Assembly: GCA_027625915.1 (NCBI GenBank)
Contig: JANTQA010000008.1
Location: 12,029,001 to 12,093,000 of the forward strand
Source of the DNA: Anaeramoeba flamelloides
Lineage: Eukaryota > Metamonada > Anaeramoebidae
Reading direction: 5' to 3'
DNA length: 64,000 nucleotides
Part shown: positions 1 to 11,951 of the stretch, in pieces
Layout: each line of letters begins with the position of its first letter
How positions within the stretch are numbered: position 1 is the first letter of the stretch
The notes under the pieces: model-generated
The model's input: only the letters and a program-made list of their open reading frames with translations
What the model was told of the DNA's origin: nothing
Databases searched by the model: none
Translations under genes and position numbers: made by a program

Positions 1-3000
1 CTAAGCATGTACCAATTGCAAGGAAGATCTTATCAGGTGGCTTTTCCTTTCCAAAATTTGGAACCAGATATTACCAAACCTACGAGTCTAACATTTTGTT
101 TGCACTTAGGTTTATGATTGATGTTGATATTTATGGTGGGTGCTGGTTGGAAGCCCGGCCACACACTTATCGTTTAAGATCTGAAAATTACAAAATTAGT
201 AGATGCCAAATAGAATTCGACATTGGGTGGGATGAGCTTGTCTCACACCCAATTTCTGGTGAATGGCAAAAGGTTGCTCCTTTAAGAATTTTGTCTTTTG
301 ATATCGAGTGTTCTGGCCGAAAGGGGCATTTTCCTGAACCAGAAATTGATCCTGTAATCCAAATTGCGAATGTTGTTACATATAGGGGATCTACTAGTTC
401 TTCTACCAAGGAAAAGGAAAAGGAAGAGGAAAAGGAAAAAGGAAAAGAAAAAGAAGGGATCAAAGAAATCGAAAAAAAGGAAGTTCTCAAACAAAAAAGA
501 TCATTTACCGAAATGGATATGGATCCAAATTACAAACAGGAAGAAGAAAAAGAAGAGCAAGGATTAACAAAGTCTGGCGATTTAAAAAAGGGGGAAAAAA
601 TGGAAATGGAAATGGAAATTGAAATGGAAAACAATGATAATAAAAAAAAAAAAAAAAAAAAAGACATCAAAATAGAGATCATTAAGGAACCCAAATTTAA
701 AACTGTGCCACCACAAAGCACCTTTTCTACAAAAAAAATTGGGGAAGCAGATTACACTGAAAAGCATGTAGCAAATGAAAAGTCTGTAATTAAAAACGTA
801 TTTACATTAAAGTCTTGTTTAAACATCCCCGGTGCGGAAATTTTGCCATTTAAAAAAGAATCTGATTTATTATCGGGATGGTGTGAATTTGTTCAAGAAA
901 TCGATCCAGATATCATTATTGGTTATAACACAATAAATTTTGATGTCCCATATTTAATTAATAGGTCGAGGGCATTGAAAATACCAAACTTTGTCTATCT
1001 TGGGAGAATCAAAAACCAGCGATCTTCTGTTATTGATCGAACAAAGACCGCAAAGTCCTACGGGAAGAGAGTGACAAAGGAGACCTTCATCCCTGGGAGA
1101 TGTCAAATGGATTTGTTGCCAATTATCAGGGAAAGTTATAAATTGAGTTCTTATAAACTGAATTCCGTATCTTTAAAGTTTTTAGGAGAGCAAAAGGATG
1201 ATGTGCATTTTTCAATCATTAGTGACCTGCAGAATGGCAATGCCGAAACAAGAAGAAGGTTGGCATTGTATTGTTTAAGGGATTCCGAATTGCCCTTAAA
1301 ATTGCTTGACAAATTGATGATTATTGTCAATTATGTCGAAATGGCCCGTGTTACAGGTGTACCATTAAATTATTTATTAACCTCCGGGCAACAGATTAAG
1401 GTTGTTTCCCAATTATATCGAAAGGCCAACAGTAAAGGGTATGTTATTCCTTATTTGCCAGTTCAGCCAAGTGATAAAAAATACACCGGTGCAATTGTCA
1501 TCGAGCCCAAAAAGGGCTTTTATCAAGATCCAATTGTCACTCTGGATTTTTCAAGTCTGTATCCTTCAATTATGATTGCACACAATCTTTGTTATACCAC
1601 GTTGATTAACCCAGAAGAGATCAAAAATTATAAGCCAAAGGATTATGTTAAATCCCCAAATGGCGACCACTTTATAAAGCCACATGTAAGAAAGGGGATT
1701 TTACCAGAAATTTTAAATGGCCTATTACAAGCCAGGAAAGTGGCGAAGGGCTTTTTAAAAAAGGAAAAAGATCCCTTTAAAAAAAGTGTCTATAACGCAA
1801 GACAATTGGCCTTAAAAATTTCTGCCAATTCAGTTTATGGTTTCACCGGGGCCACCATTGGTAGATTGCCCTGCTTGCCAATTAGTTCATCTGTAACTTC
1901 CTTTGGGAGAGAAATGATTGATCAAACGAAAAAGCTTGTTGAAGAAAAATATAACACCGGTAATGGATTAGATCATGATTCAGTTGTTGTTTATGGCGAC
2001 TCCGTCGTATCTGACACCCCGATTATCATCAAAAAAAGTAATAATACAAATAAGAAAACTAAATTCTCAATCGTCAGTATTAAGGAACTATTTGAAAGTG
2101 GTCACCAATCAAAATATACTGGCTGGTTTAAAGAATTTAAAAATACAAAGGATTTAAAAGAAAAATCAGTATTTGAGGAAAATATCAAATATGTATGGTC
2201 AGATAATGGCTGGAATCAAATTATTAAGGTAATAAGACATAAATGTAAAAAAAAAATTTATAGAATTGTCACTGAATCATCGTGTGTCGAAGTGACACAA
2301 GATCATTCACTTTTGGATGTAAATGGCAAATTATTAAAACCAGAAAACTGCAAGCCAGGAACAAAATTATTAAAAGATTTCCCTAAAGATTTTTCTTCCA
2401 ATTATAACTATTCTTCAGCCGAACAAATGGATAACAACAATGCCGATTTTTATTTTAATAAATTAAAAAATATTAAAATAAATAACAAATATAGATTAAA
2501 GGGTTCCAATTTGTCTTTAAACAACACAATGGAAAAAATCCCAAATGAATTATTTCAAATGAATATTTATGATCAAATCGCCTTTTTAAGGGGTTATTTG
2601 GATTCTCAAAAAATATCAAATTTAGCTAATTTTAATTTGAAATTTAGCAATAAAACAGAGTCAACAAAAATTTATTGTATTTTAAAGAAAATCGGCTATG
2701 ATATTGATCTGGGCATTATTAAGAATTATAATAATGAATTGGATACCAAGGAAAAAATCAAACAAATTCAGATTATTTTAAATTGTTCTTTTAAAAAATT
2801 AAACATCACAAGTAGTTCTTCAAAAAATTCAAATATCGTAAAATCAATTGAATGCCTCGGCTATATTGACGATTTTGTATATGACATCGAAACACAAAAG
2901 GGTACCTTTCTTGGGGGTATTGGATCGATCGTTTTAAAAAATACTGATTCGGTAATGATCAATTTTGGAAATATTCCTCTAAACAATGCAATGGAACTCG

Positions 3001-3989
3001 GTAAACAAGCTGCCACTTATATTACTTCAACCTTTGTCAAGCCCATCAATTTAGAATATGAAAAAGTCTATTTCCCTTATTTATTAATTTCAAAAAAAAG
3101 ATATGCAGGGTTAATGTACACAGGTCCCGAAAAATATGACAAAATTGATTCCAAGGGTATCGAACTTGTCAGAAGAGACAATTGCCCCCTCGTGAAAAAT
3201 GTAATTGGTACTTCTTTAAACAAAATTTTGATCGATCGAAATGTCAGTTCTGCTGTGCAATATGTCCAAAGAATGGTAAGTGATTTATTAAGAAATAAAC
3301 TTGATATTTCACAACTAGTAATCACTAAGGGGTTAACTAAAAAAAGAGAAGAATACGCAGTTAAAATGGCACATGCAGAATTGGCTTACAAATTGAAAAA
3401 ACGCGACCCAGGTTCTGCCCCACAGGTAGGAGATCGTGTACCATATGTAATTTTGAAAGGTGTAAAGGGATCCTGTAATTCAGATAACGCAGAAGACCCA
3501 TTGTATACCTTAAACCACGGCCTCGCCATCGATACAAATTATTATTTAGAAAAGCAATTAAGTAAGCCCATTATAAGAATCTACAAACACATTGTGAAAA
3601 ATCCTCAAACTTTATTGAAAGGAAAACATACCAGATCAATTAACATCGCAACACCTTCAAAAAAAAGTGGCGGGATAATGCGCTTTGCAAAAATAAGGAA
3701 AACTTGTTTATGTAATAAAGTCCCACTCACCAAAAATTCCAGTTTTGTTTGTAAAAAATGCGAAAATCACGTTTCAGAAATGTACCAAGATAAATTAAAC
3801 ATGATTTATGAATTGGAAAACGAATACAGTAGATTATGGACACAATGCCAAAAATGCCAAAGATCAATCCACCTCGAAGTTTTATGTTCAAATTCAGAAT
3901 GCCCCATTTTTTACAGAAGAATGAAAGTCAGAAAGGATTTACAAGAGGCTAATAAAAAATTAAAGAAATTTGATTTATTGGACTGGTAA
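1..3989 (+). CDS. POLD1: DNA polymerase delta catalytic subunit, 5' partial, interrupted by an intein
   Basis: Replicative B-family DNA polymerase with proofreading exonuclease. The frame is open from base 3, and residues before the first ATG already match the family (FGTRYYQTYESN, then RFMIDVDI), so the start lies left of the window or in an upstream exon. In visible-frame order: Exo I FDIE (about residue 100), a K/E-rich insert of roughly 110 residues, Exo II GYNTINFDVPYL, Exo III YCLRDSELPL, motif A DFSSLYPSI, motif B RQLALKISANSVYGFTGA, motif C YGD/TDS split by an intein at residues 667-980, KKRYAG, and two C-terminal cysteine clusters (CxC...CxxC and CxxC...C...C). The second cluster corresponds to the Fe-S-binding CysB module that holds accessory subunits. 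The protein ends FDLLDW. All catalytic acids I looked for are present, so the spliced product should be active. The order of motifs and the C-terminal cysteines fit delta rather than a viral or zeta polymerase. The family identity is very secure. Confidence 0.97.
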   Translation, partial: KHVPIARKILSGGFSFPKFGTRYYQTYESNILFALRFMIDVDIYGGCWLEARPHTYRLRSENYKISRCQIEFDIGWDELVSHPISGEWQKVAPLRILSFDIECSGRKGHFPEPEIDPVIQIANVVTYRGSTSSSTKEKEKEEEKEKGKEKEGIKEIEKKEVLKQKRSFTEMDMDPNYKQEEEKEEQGLTKSGDLKKGEKMEMEMEIEMENNDNKKKKKKKDIKIEIIKEPKFKTVPPQSTFSTKKIGEADYTEKHVANEKSVIKNVFTLKSCLNIPGAEILPFKKESDLLSGWCEFVQEIDPDIIIGYNTINFDVPYLINRSRALKIPNFVYLGRIKNQRSSVIDRTKTAKSYGKRVTKETFIPGRCQMDLLPIIRESYKLSSYKLNSVSLKFLGEQKDDVHFSIISDLQNGNAETRRRLALYCLRDSELPLKLLDKLMIIVNYVEMARVTGVPLNYLLTSGQQIKVVSQLYRKANSKGYVIPYLPVQPSDKKYTGAIVIEPKKGFYQDPIVTLDFSSLYPSIMIAHNLCYTTLINPEEIKNYKPKDYVKSPNGDHFIKPHVRKGILPEILNGLLQARKVAKGFLKKEKDPFKKSVYNARQLALKISANSVYGFTGATIGRLPCLPISSSVTSFGREMIDQTKKLVEEKYNTGNGLDHDSVVVYGDSVVSDTPIIIKKSNNTNKKTKFSIVSIKELFESGHQSKYTGWFKEFKNTKDLKEKSVFEENIKYVWSDNGWNQIIKVIRHKCKKKIYRIVTESSCVEVTQDHSLLDVNGKLLKPENCKPGTKLLKDFPKDFSSNYNYSSAEQMDNNNADFYFNKLKNIKINNKYRLKGSNLSLNNTMEKIPNELFQMNIYDQIAFLRGYLDSQKISNLANFNLKFSNKTESTKIYCILKKIGYDIDLGIIKNYNNELDTKEKIKQIQIILNCSFKKLNITSSSSKNSNIVKSIECLGYIDDFVYDIETQKGTFLGGIGSIVLKNTDSVMINFGNIPLNNAMELGKQAATYITSTFVKPINLEYEKVYFPYLLISKKRYAGLMYTGPEKYDKIDSKGIELVRRDNCPLVKNVIGTSLNKILIDRNVSSAVQYVQRMVSDLLRNKLDISQLVITKGLTKKREEYAVKMAHAELAYKLKKRDPGSAPQVGDRVPYVILKGVKGSCNSDNAEDPLYTLNHGLAIDTNYYLEKQLSKPIIRIYKHIVKNPQTLLKGKHTRSINIATPSKKSGGIMRFAKIRKTCLCNKVPLTKNSSFVCKKCENHVSEMYQDKLNMIYELENEYSRLWTQCQKCQRSIHLEVLCSNSECPIFYRRMKVRKDLQEANKKLKKFDLLDW
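2001..2942 (+). other. Intein (protein-splicing element) at the pol-c site of polymerase delta
   Basis: A 314-codon in-frame insertion between YGD and TDS of motif C. Removing it restores YGDTDSVMINFG exactly. Hint-domain signs: Ser1 start SVVSDTPIII (block A, usual form CxxGDTxV), block B with the TxxH motif in VTQDHSLL, block F-like VYDIETQKGTFLGG, and a terminal IVLKN followed by Thr+1. Ser1, Asn-last and Thr+1 are all residues able to carry out splicing. The penultimate residue is Lys rather than the common His, which is tolerated in some inteins. Between blocks B and F lies a region of about 150 residues with FLRGYLDSQ, a worn LAGLIDADG motif. Known: inteins at this exact site occur in giant-virus and archaeal B polymerases. 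Inferred: splicing-competent, with the homing nuclease decayed. Confidence 0.93.
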
Positions 3990-4875
3990 TCTACTTTTTA
4001 ATTTTATTTTTTTTTTGGAAATATAAGAATTTTGACTTTGCTATCTATATATTAAACATTCCATTTCATTTTGCAATCAGTCAAAGGTGACAAGCCCAAA
4101 TGAGGGAATAAAATCAATTTTATGAGCTTTTATGAATATCCTCATAAAAATAATATTTTCAATTTTTTTAAACACTAAATAAACTTTTTATAATTTATTT
4201 GTTTTTTGAACTTTTTTTTTTTTCTTTTTCTTTTTCTTTTCTTTTGTTAACACATGTGTGAATATCGAATGTTGTAAAAAAAAAGAGACTTTTTACAGCA
4301 TTCATAAATACTGGTGTAAGCAGTATGGCACTTGAAATGGAAAAAAGGGATTCTTTGTTTGTTTCATAATAATCAATATATCTATATATTATAAAACCGA
4401 CTTGTTTCAAAAGGCTAAAAAATATTCTAAAAAAAAAAAAAAAAAAATTATCAAAAATTGATTTTGTAAACAAGAAATTCTAGAGTTTTTTTCATGTTTC
4501 GGTATTATGGAATTGAAAAATTGTTTTCTTTTTGTTTTCTTTATCTTCTCAACTAAAAATAAATAAATAATTCAGAGAATCTGTGTTAATTATTAAAAGA
4601 ATCAAATAAAATGCAGCTTTAAAAATATTCGAATAATTTAAAAAACATAAAAATAAAAAAAAATTACAAAATTGAAAAAAGGTTATAATTTTAATTTATT
4701 TAAAAAAGGGATTTCAACACATATGGATTACATTTCTGATTGAAAAATTATAAAAAAATGGAAGTGGCGAAACTTATTGTTTTTAGTTGAATAAAACTTT
4801 CTCTTAGTTTGAAAGTTTGTTCATTTTCTTGGATTTTTGAAAAAAGATATTTGCAAAGCAGTTCCTTTGTATATT
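3990..4875. other. Non-coding spacer after polymerase delta
   Basis: AT-rich with T and A tracts. A minus-strand open frame ends at 4195 and reads a hydrophobic stretch followed by a K/E/S-rich tail (about 4195-4400). It could be the last exon of an unseen gene, but I see no matching upstream exons and no family resemblance. Confidence 0.4.
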
Positions 4876-5284
4876 AAAATTTCTACTTGTTTTTTTTTTC
4901 CATTAAAGAGTGGGTACTAAAAGTCCACCTGTTTGCCCGAATCCCTAATTTGAATTAGAGATATTGTTGAACCAAGTGAGAGCTGGTCATTTCTCCCAAA
5001 AATCGGATCCGCTCCATAAATTGAGAGGGATTTTGTTCCAATTCCGTTCAGTTTTATAATAGTCAAAAAGATTCAATTCGGTCAAACGATTTCCTCAAAG
5101 AATTAGTGGTTCTAAGAAGCATAAACCCGATTTTTAATTAAAATTACACGGCGGTGGCTATTTGAGAAAATGGCAAACAATAAGAAATAATGGCTAAGGG
5201 AATAGAACCCCGGCCTTCAGATTGTACACTGGGTTGTGTTGCCACTTTCCCATACCGGTTCTCTCAAAATTTCTACTTGTTTTT
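4876..5284 (-). mobile_element. tRNA-derived SINE with target-site duplication
   Basis: A block of about 376 bases (4890-5265) of higher sequence complexity than its surroundings, flanked by the same sequence AAAATTTCTACTTG at 4876-4889 and 5266-5279 (extending through following Ts). Read on the minus strand it starts with a tRNA-like head carrying an A-box-like GGGAAAGTGG and a B box GGTTCTATTCC (fits GGTTCNANNCC) about 40 bases apart, and ends in an A run (T run at 4890 on the plus strand). Head, body, A tail and duplicated target are the hallmarks of LINE-driven retroposition. The tRNA fold itself is degraded, so it is not a working tRNA gene. Confidence 0.75.
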
Positions 5285-6056
5285 GAAGGTTTAGAATTTG
5301 GTTCGTTTTTTTTTTTTTACTGTATGTGTGTGTGTTTCCAATTGAAAGATCAATGTTTTTTATCTTTTTATTATTTTTATAAAACTTTATTTTTCCTCTA
5401 AAAAGTTTGGAAACTAGATAAATACATTGTGAATTTTTTTTTTTTTTCATTTTAACTGTATTCAGTTTTCATCTTCTTTCTAAGTTTATGAGAGTCGTTT
5501 GATTCTATTTTTGTTGGTGATTATTTGTCTGTTTCTGTTGAAAGTCTTTTTTTACTTTTATTACATTTATAAATTGTTTCCATGTTATTATTAAAAACAA
5601 TTTTTGGATCAAAAAAAAAAAAAAATAAAATTAAAGGATCAGTACTCTACAACAAGAAGGCAAAATTTTCTAATATGTTATTGATGATATTTTCTCCTTA
5701 AAAATTTTGGATATTACAAATGTCAAATAATTAGGTTAAACTAAGAAACCCAAAAAAGAATATTTTTTTGTGATATCCATTTTATTTTCCATTTATTCTG
5801 AAAAAGAAAACCTTTAAACTCATTTTATTTCTCACATTAAGACATTTTCTTTGCCATTTTTATTGTTATTTCCATCATTATTATTCAATAAAAAGTCTTT
5901 GTTACCAGGAATATTAATATAAAGGTTTTTGTTATTTTTTTGAGTTAATTCTTTTGGTTAATCCAAAAAAAGTGAATTATTTCAACCTATTGGAAAAACA
6001 ATTGTATTATTAAAAATAGGATACTTAGATTCAGCAAATTTAATAAAAATCATTTT
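5285..6056. other. Non-coding spacer, nothing recognised
   Basis: AT-rich sequence with homopolymer tracts, a short TG run near 5325 and no open frame that resembles a protein. Confidence 0.5.
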
Positions 6057-6585
6057 AAAAATATAACCAATATTTATTTATTTATTTATTGTGAGACCGG
6101 AGTAATCAAAGAAAATTTACTAAATAAAAAAGAGAAGAAGAAAAATAATTAAAGTATTAATTACAAAAAATATTATATCATTCACACGACCAAATTAAAA
6201 ATTATCCACTGTCGTTAGGTTTTTCAGGATTTGAAAGAATTGAGTAAAATCCTTGATTTTACTAAATTATTTCAAATTCTGGAAAACCTAGACAAGTCCC
6301 CAGAAACAGGAGGAGTAAAAACACGATAGAAAGATTATTAATAATAAGATTCCACAAACTGTGATAAATAAATTGGTATTCCACGACACCAAAAAGTGAG
6401 GCACTATTTACCCGAATTTGTATATTTTTTTACTATTTTAGGAATTTTTTATTTTCAATTTTTTTATTTTCATTTTTTCTTTATTACCTCAAGTTTTCTA
6501 ACAATTAGAGCTTTGATGAAAAATTCTCTACAAGAACAATAAATTTCGTAATTTTGATTAACCAGATCTAAAAATATAACCAATA
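6057..6585 (-). mobile_element. Non-LTR retroposon copy (LINE 3' end type) with 16-base target duplication
   Basis: Insert 6073-6569 between two perfect copies of AAAAATATAACCAATA (6057-6072 and 6570-6585). On the minus strand its 3' end is a short (TAAA)n tail (plus-strand TTTATTTATTTA at the left end), following a conserved stretch read on plus as GGAGTAATCAAAGAAAATTT. The whole block is homologous to 62992-63475 on the other strand, where it follows a reverse-transcriptase relic. Shorter copies sharing the same tail end lie at 32382-32553 and about 33185-33290. Variable 5' truncation, a tail and long duplications indicate LINE-type retroposition. Confidence 0.75.
6213..6293. repeat. Palindromic element inserted in the retroposon
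   Basis: A near-perfect inverted repeat of about 38-base arms: begins GTTAGGTTTTTCAG, has AATTGAGTAAAATC meeting GATTTTACTAAATT in the middle, and ends CTGGAAAACCTAG. The related copy at 32382-32553 lacks it, so it is a separate insertion. Relatives lie at 50744-50825, 62716-62800 and 63178-63254. Confidence 0.7.
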
Positions 6586-6598
6586 AATTTTCTTTTTA

Positions 6599-7966
6599 CA
6601 CTAAGGAGGTAGCTACACCATAAGACATGATAAAAATTTGAGAGAGATGAGATAAGAGTCTTTTTATTTTAGTGGCATGTGATCGTAGATTCTCTAAAAA
6701 TTTTTTTAAAAAAATTATTTGTTATTTTTTTTTTAGTAATGTAAAACAATAAAAAAAAGAGAAGTATATTGATAAAATAGTTTTTGATTTTTTTTTATTT
6801 TTTATTGAAATAAACTTAATTCCAATGATTTGGACACAGTTAAAACAGTCGAAAGAATAGTAATATCATACTTTAAATTCAATTTGGAAATTATTTTATT
6901 TTACAAACTATTTCATTTTGTGTCTTTTTTGTTTTTGTTTTCATCTCGTTTTTTACGATTTATTAAATATGTTTGGTTAGATCTGGAATTTTTTTTTCGA
7001 TAGTTGATAGAATGTTAGTGTTGTGTTCCCTAAATAGAAAAATCCACATACGATTGGTTCATGGTATCTTATCATTTGATCAATCAACAATTGTAAATGA
7101 AATTTTAACAAATTTACCTATACATTTTTTGTACAGCTGGCTTTATTATTTTAGGGCACTTAAGAGTTTTGATTTTTTCGTTTGATATTTTTTTCTTTTG
7201 TTCGGATGAAAATGATTACTTATAAAAACATTAATAATATGTTTTTAAATATGGATTTATATTATGTTTGGAAAAATATAAATAAAATTTTTGTTTTCCT
7301 ATTTTTGATTTTAGATCTGTCCAAATTTTTGGAATGTGGTTTATATTTTTTTTGGGAGAAGATAATTTTAGATTCTTAGAATCAAAATTATGGCTATTTT
7401 GTTGTTTAAAATTTGATAGAATATAATCATATTCACTTCTCCAATTCCACCAAATCCAACTATTTAAAATCCTAACAAGTAATTTTTGGGATAATTATTC
7501 TAATTTTGGAATCCTTCTAGCTATTTAAGTTCCATTTATGTTTCATTTTATGATTCACTTGATTGTAATGTTGTTGTTCTTTTTAAACAAAACCCATTAA
7601 TCCTAAATGTCACGGATAAAAAAAATGTTTCTAATTGTTTTTTCTAGTAATGAAAAAAAAAAATTCAAAAATGATGAAAAAATAACAAAAGAAAAAATTA
7701 AATGACACCATAGAATGTTGAGATAAGGACAAAATATAAGTCACTCAACATTCGAAAACCTATTTTAAGCAATTGAACTCAACATTCTATTGTGGCAATT
7801 TCTTTGAGACTTTGGAAATTGAAATATGAAAAAATATAATGCATGAAGTACTTTAAATAATAAAAAACAATGAGTTAAAACCAAAGTAAAAAAAATATTA
7901 TTTTCAGATCCTTTTCTAAATTACAAAAAAGTGAAAAATTTTCCTTTACCGTGTCTCCTCCCTTAA
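6599..7966 (+). mobile_element. TTAA-flanked DNA element, family A, copy 1
   Basis: About 1.37 kb homologous over its whole length to 43067-44446 (minus). Its left end reads CTAAGGAGGTAGCTAC and its right end CCTCCCTTAA. The intact copy 2 shows that both ends abut TTAA with short inverted termini GGGRGT. It contains an open frame at 6973-7185 whose peptide (NRKIHIRLVHGILSF) is conserved in copy 2, but I recognise no transposase, so the element looks non-autonomous. Partial copies of the same family lie near 38460-39020 (-) and 48345-48755 (+). Confidence 0.65.
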
Positions 7967-10752
7967 TGAGGAAAAGGATAAAAAATCAAGATAATTTTAT
8001 AAAATATTATCATTTTGAGAATTAAGGCTCAGTTGAAGAAAATCTAGATGAAAATATAAAGTAAAAGGTAAAAATAAATTGTTTTTTCATTCAAAAAAAA
8101 GTAGTAAAATATAAAAAAAATTGTGTTGCTTTTCACTAACTTCTGAACAAATGAAATATGTTTTATTTAAATTCTTGTTACCAAAATCAGTGTAACCTTT
8201 TTTGAAAAAAAATTCTGACTCGTTGGTTAGTATTAATTGAAGGGTTTTCAAAAACAAAGAAATTACAATTTTTCACTTATTTTAAATAAAAAGGAATTTA
8301 CAATTATCAAAATTATTTTATAGTAAATAAAAAATATATTTGGTACAGGTAAAATATTAAATGAGAAGAAGAACCGTGATATGAATTTGTCAAAATAATA
8401 GTCAAAAAACACTCAATTTACAAAAATTTACTCTCTTTTCTTGCTTTTTTCAAAATAACTTTTTAATATTTACTATTCTATGCTAGTTTTTGGAAGAAAA
8501 TCAAGTTGGCTATTATTGACGATTTTTCAAAATTAAGAGAAAAATTACTTATATTTGAGAATTCTTCAAATTTGAGAAGGATTTTTATTCTTGAAAATAC
8601 AATATCAGTTGAAATCCACTTTTTGGTTGGAAGTGAATGAGAAAAAAACTATATAGGATACTTTTGGGAGGTTAAAGTACCATTTGCCAAACTCAAAACT
8701 TCTTATTAACTATTAACCTATTCAATTTTTTTTTTTATGTATAAGGTATTTAAAGACCTGAATTAATAATTAAATACTTTATTTTGTTTTAAATTGGTTT
8801 ATAATGTTGAATCTAAAAATAAAGTCTAATGTTAAAAAATATCAAATACTTTTGTTTCTAAATTTCAACCTTATTAACATAATTGAGGAAATAGTCAGGT
8901 TTTCATTTTAAAAAGCGAAATATGATTGTTTCTCATTTTTATATCAAAAAAGAATCATCTATGAATTTTTAATGAAGAGAGGTTCTTCAACAAAATTACC
9001 AAAAAATTACATTTTTAATCTTTCTATATCTCCTAAAAACGTTATAAAATATAATTAAAGAACTTTGTTTCTTGATTGTATGTTGTTATCAGACTCGTGG
9101 TCTGTTTACCTTTTTTCTTTCGAGTAAGATATATTTAACTTATGGGCCATATTTTCCGAATAATTCAATAAAAGACAGTTTTTGAACACAATTAGACCCA
9201 AAATTTTCTCACATCCAAAATTCGGTTTACAATTTAAAATAAAAAACAAACATTTTTTCTTAAAGAGATGAAATTAATATGTCTTAATATACGGGGATAA
9301 TGTTTTTTTTAAAGAATTTGTTTTAATGAATATAGAAAGCTAAATTTGATTATTATATTGTTAAAACCAACCCCCGATTCACTATTTGAGTTCGACATAC
9401 CCCCATAATCTTTTACTTGAAATCGAAAAAAATAAAAAAATTTACAAAGTTTTATTCTTTTGTAGTTTCTAAAATCAAAATCATTTCAAGATCTGTTAAT
9501 AAGGGTTTGGGTTTTACTGGTTTTTCTTCCAAAATTCGAATAAATAACGAAAATCATTTTATTTCTTTTTAAAAATGGAACTTTCATTTAAAATTTTTTT
9601 CTTGAAAAAATACAACTTCTGTTTTTTTGTATCGAGTGGAAAACACTCCACCAAAACAAAACAATTTTTCAACCAAAATTGAAATTAAACTATTCTTTCT
9701 ATGTGTTGAGAAAATAAATTGCTCTTTTTTGTTCTTTTCTTCAACTAAAAAAAGATAAAAGATAATTACTACCAAACATTCAAGCTACAAACAGTTTTAT
9801 TCCTGATGTTTATTTGTAATTTTTGAAATCCACTTTATAATAAATAATCTCAAAAAGTAAATCTCATGAATGAAAATGAGTACCAAATCCCCGATGTCTA
9901 TTATGGATTTAATTTTTGAATAAAAAATATCAATTCAAAAAAGCAATTAAACACGACTTTCCAGTCTTTCTCTTCACTGAATTCCGTTTTATACTTTTAA
10001 AATTCGAAATTGAAATGGTTGTTTTCAAAAAAAATTATTCCAAAAAAAATTAAATACCTTCTTATTTTTCGAACAATTGTAGTATTTCAAGTTATTCAAG
10101 TTTTTTATTACAAATAAATTTTGTATCAATCTCTTATGATCAAAAAACTGAGTATCTAAACTTTTTATAACCTTTTTGAATTTTCATTTTAATCAGTAAC
10201 TCTTCATTCAATTCCAAAATAATAGATTTTTAATTATGTTTTCCAAAATAAGCAAAAAATGTTTCAGTTTTTTCTCTTTGAATTTTTTTCTTTATTAATT
10301 TATTGATCGACAATTCCCATTCAATTTTTAATAATAACATACAAGAGCGAATATTATTTTTGGTGTCAATTACCGGAAATTAGAAAAAATAAACAATACT
10401 GAAATTGTTGCGAAAGACATATGGAATTTCAATGTTCAGTCTCAAAATGAGAAGATTGATTATTTGGGTATTGTGATAAAAAAATTGAGAAAAAATATTT
10501 TGACATGATTGTTTTTGATTCTTATTTTAAGAAACAAAAGGACACAGTGAAAAAAAATACCTAATTCACAAAAAATTATTACTTATGAAATTTTTCAATC
10601 AATTTTTTCATTTTTTTCACTATTCTCTAATTTAAAGTAATAATTCAGTTAATTTTTGTTTTTCTCATAAATTTTCTTTTTTTTAACTTTTTTTTAGCTA
10701 AACCCTTTTTCTTTAACATCTTTTTTCTCGACTTTTTTAGGCTTAAAATAAA
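7967..10752. other. Non-coding region upstream of GAPDH
   Basis: About 2.8 kb without a credible gene. The part around 9740-10240 resembles 33590-33990 (shared CCAAACATTCAAG and TCTCAAAAAAGTAAAT landmarks), marking another dispersed repeat. The last 100 bases before the GAPDH ATG are T-rich and include two TTTTTTAG motifs, so a 5'-leader intron is possible but cannot be shown. Confidence 0.45.

Positions 10753-11951
<1,199 letters not shown>

Noticed and set aside
188-767. Minus-strand and alternate-frame open reading frames across the polymerase K/E-rich insert
   Set aside because: They are mirror frames of a repetitive coding segment, giving only F/S-rich peptides.
4195-4473. Minus-strand frame with hydrophobic stretch and K-rich tail
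   Set aside because: Composition alone is not evidence in this AT-rich DNA; no companion exons or homology seen.
5180-5270. A functional tRNA gene on the minus strand
   Set aside because: A and B boxes are present but acceptor and anticodon stems do not pair, and the flanking duplications fit a SINE instead.
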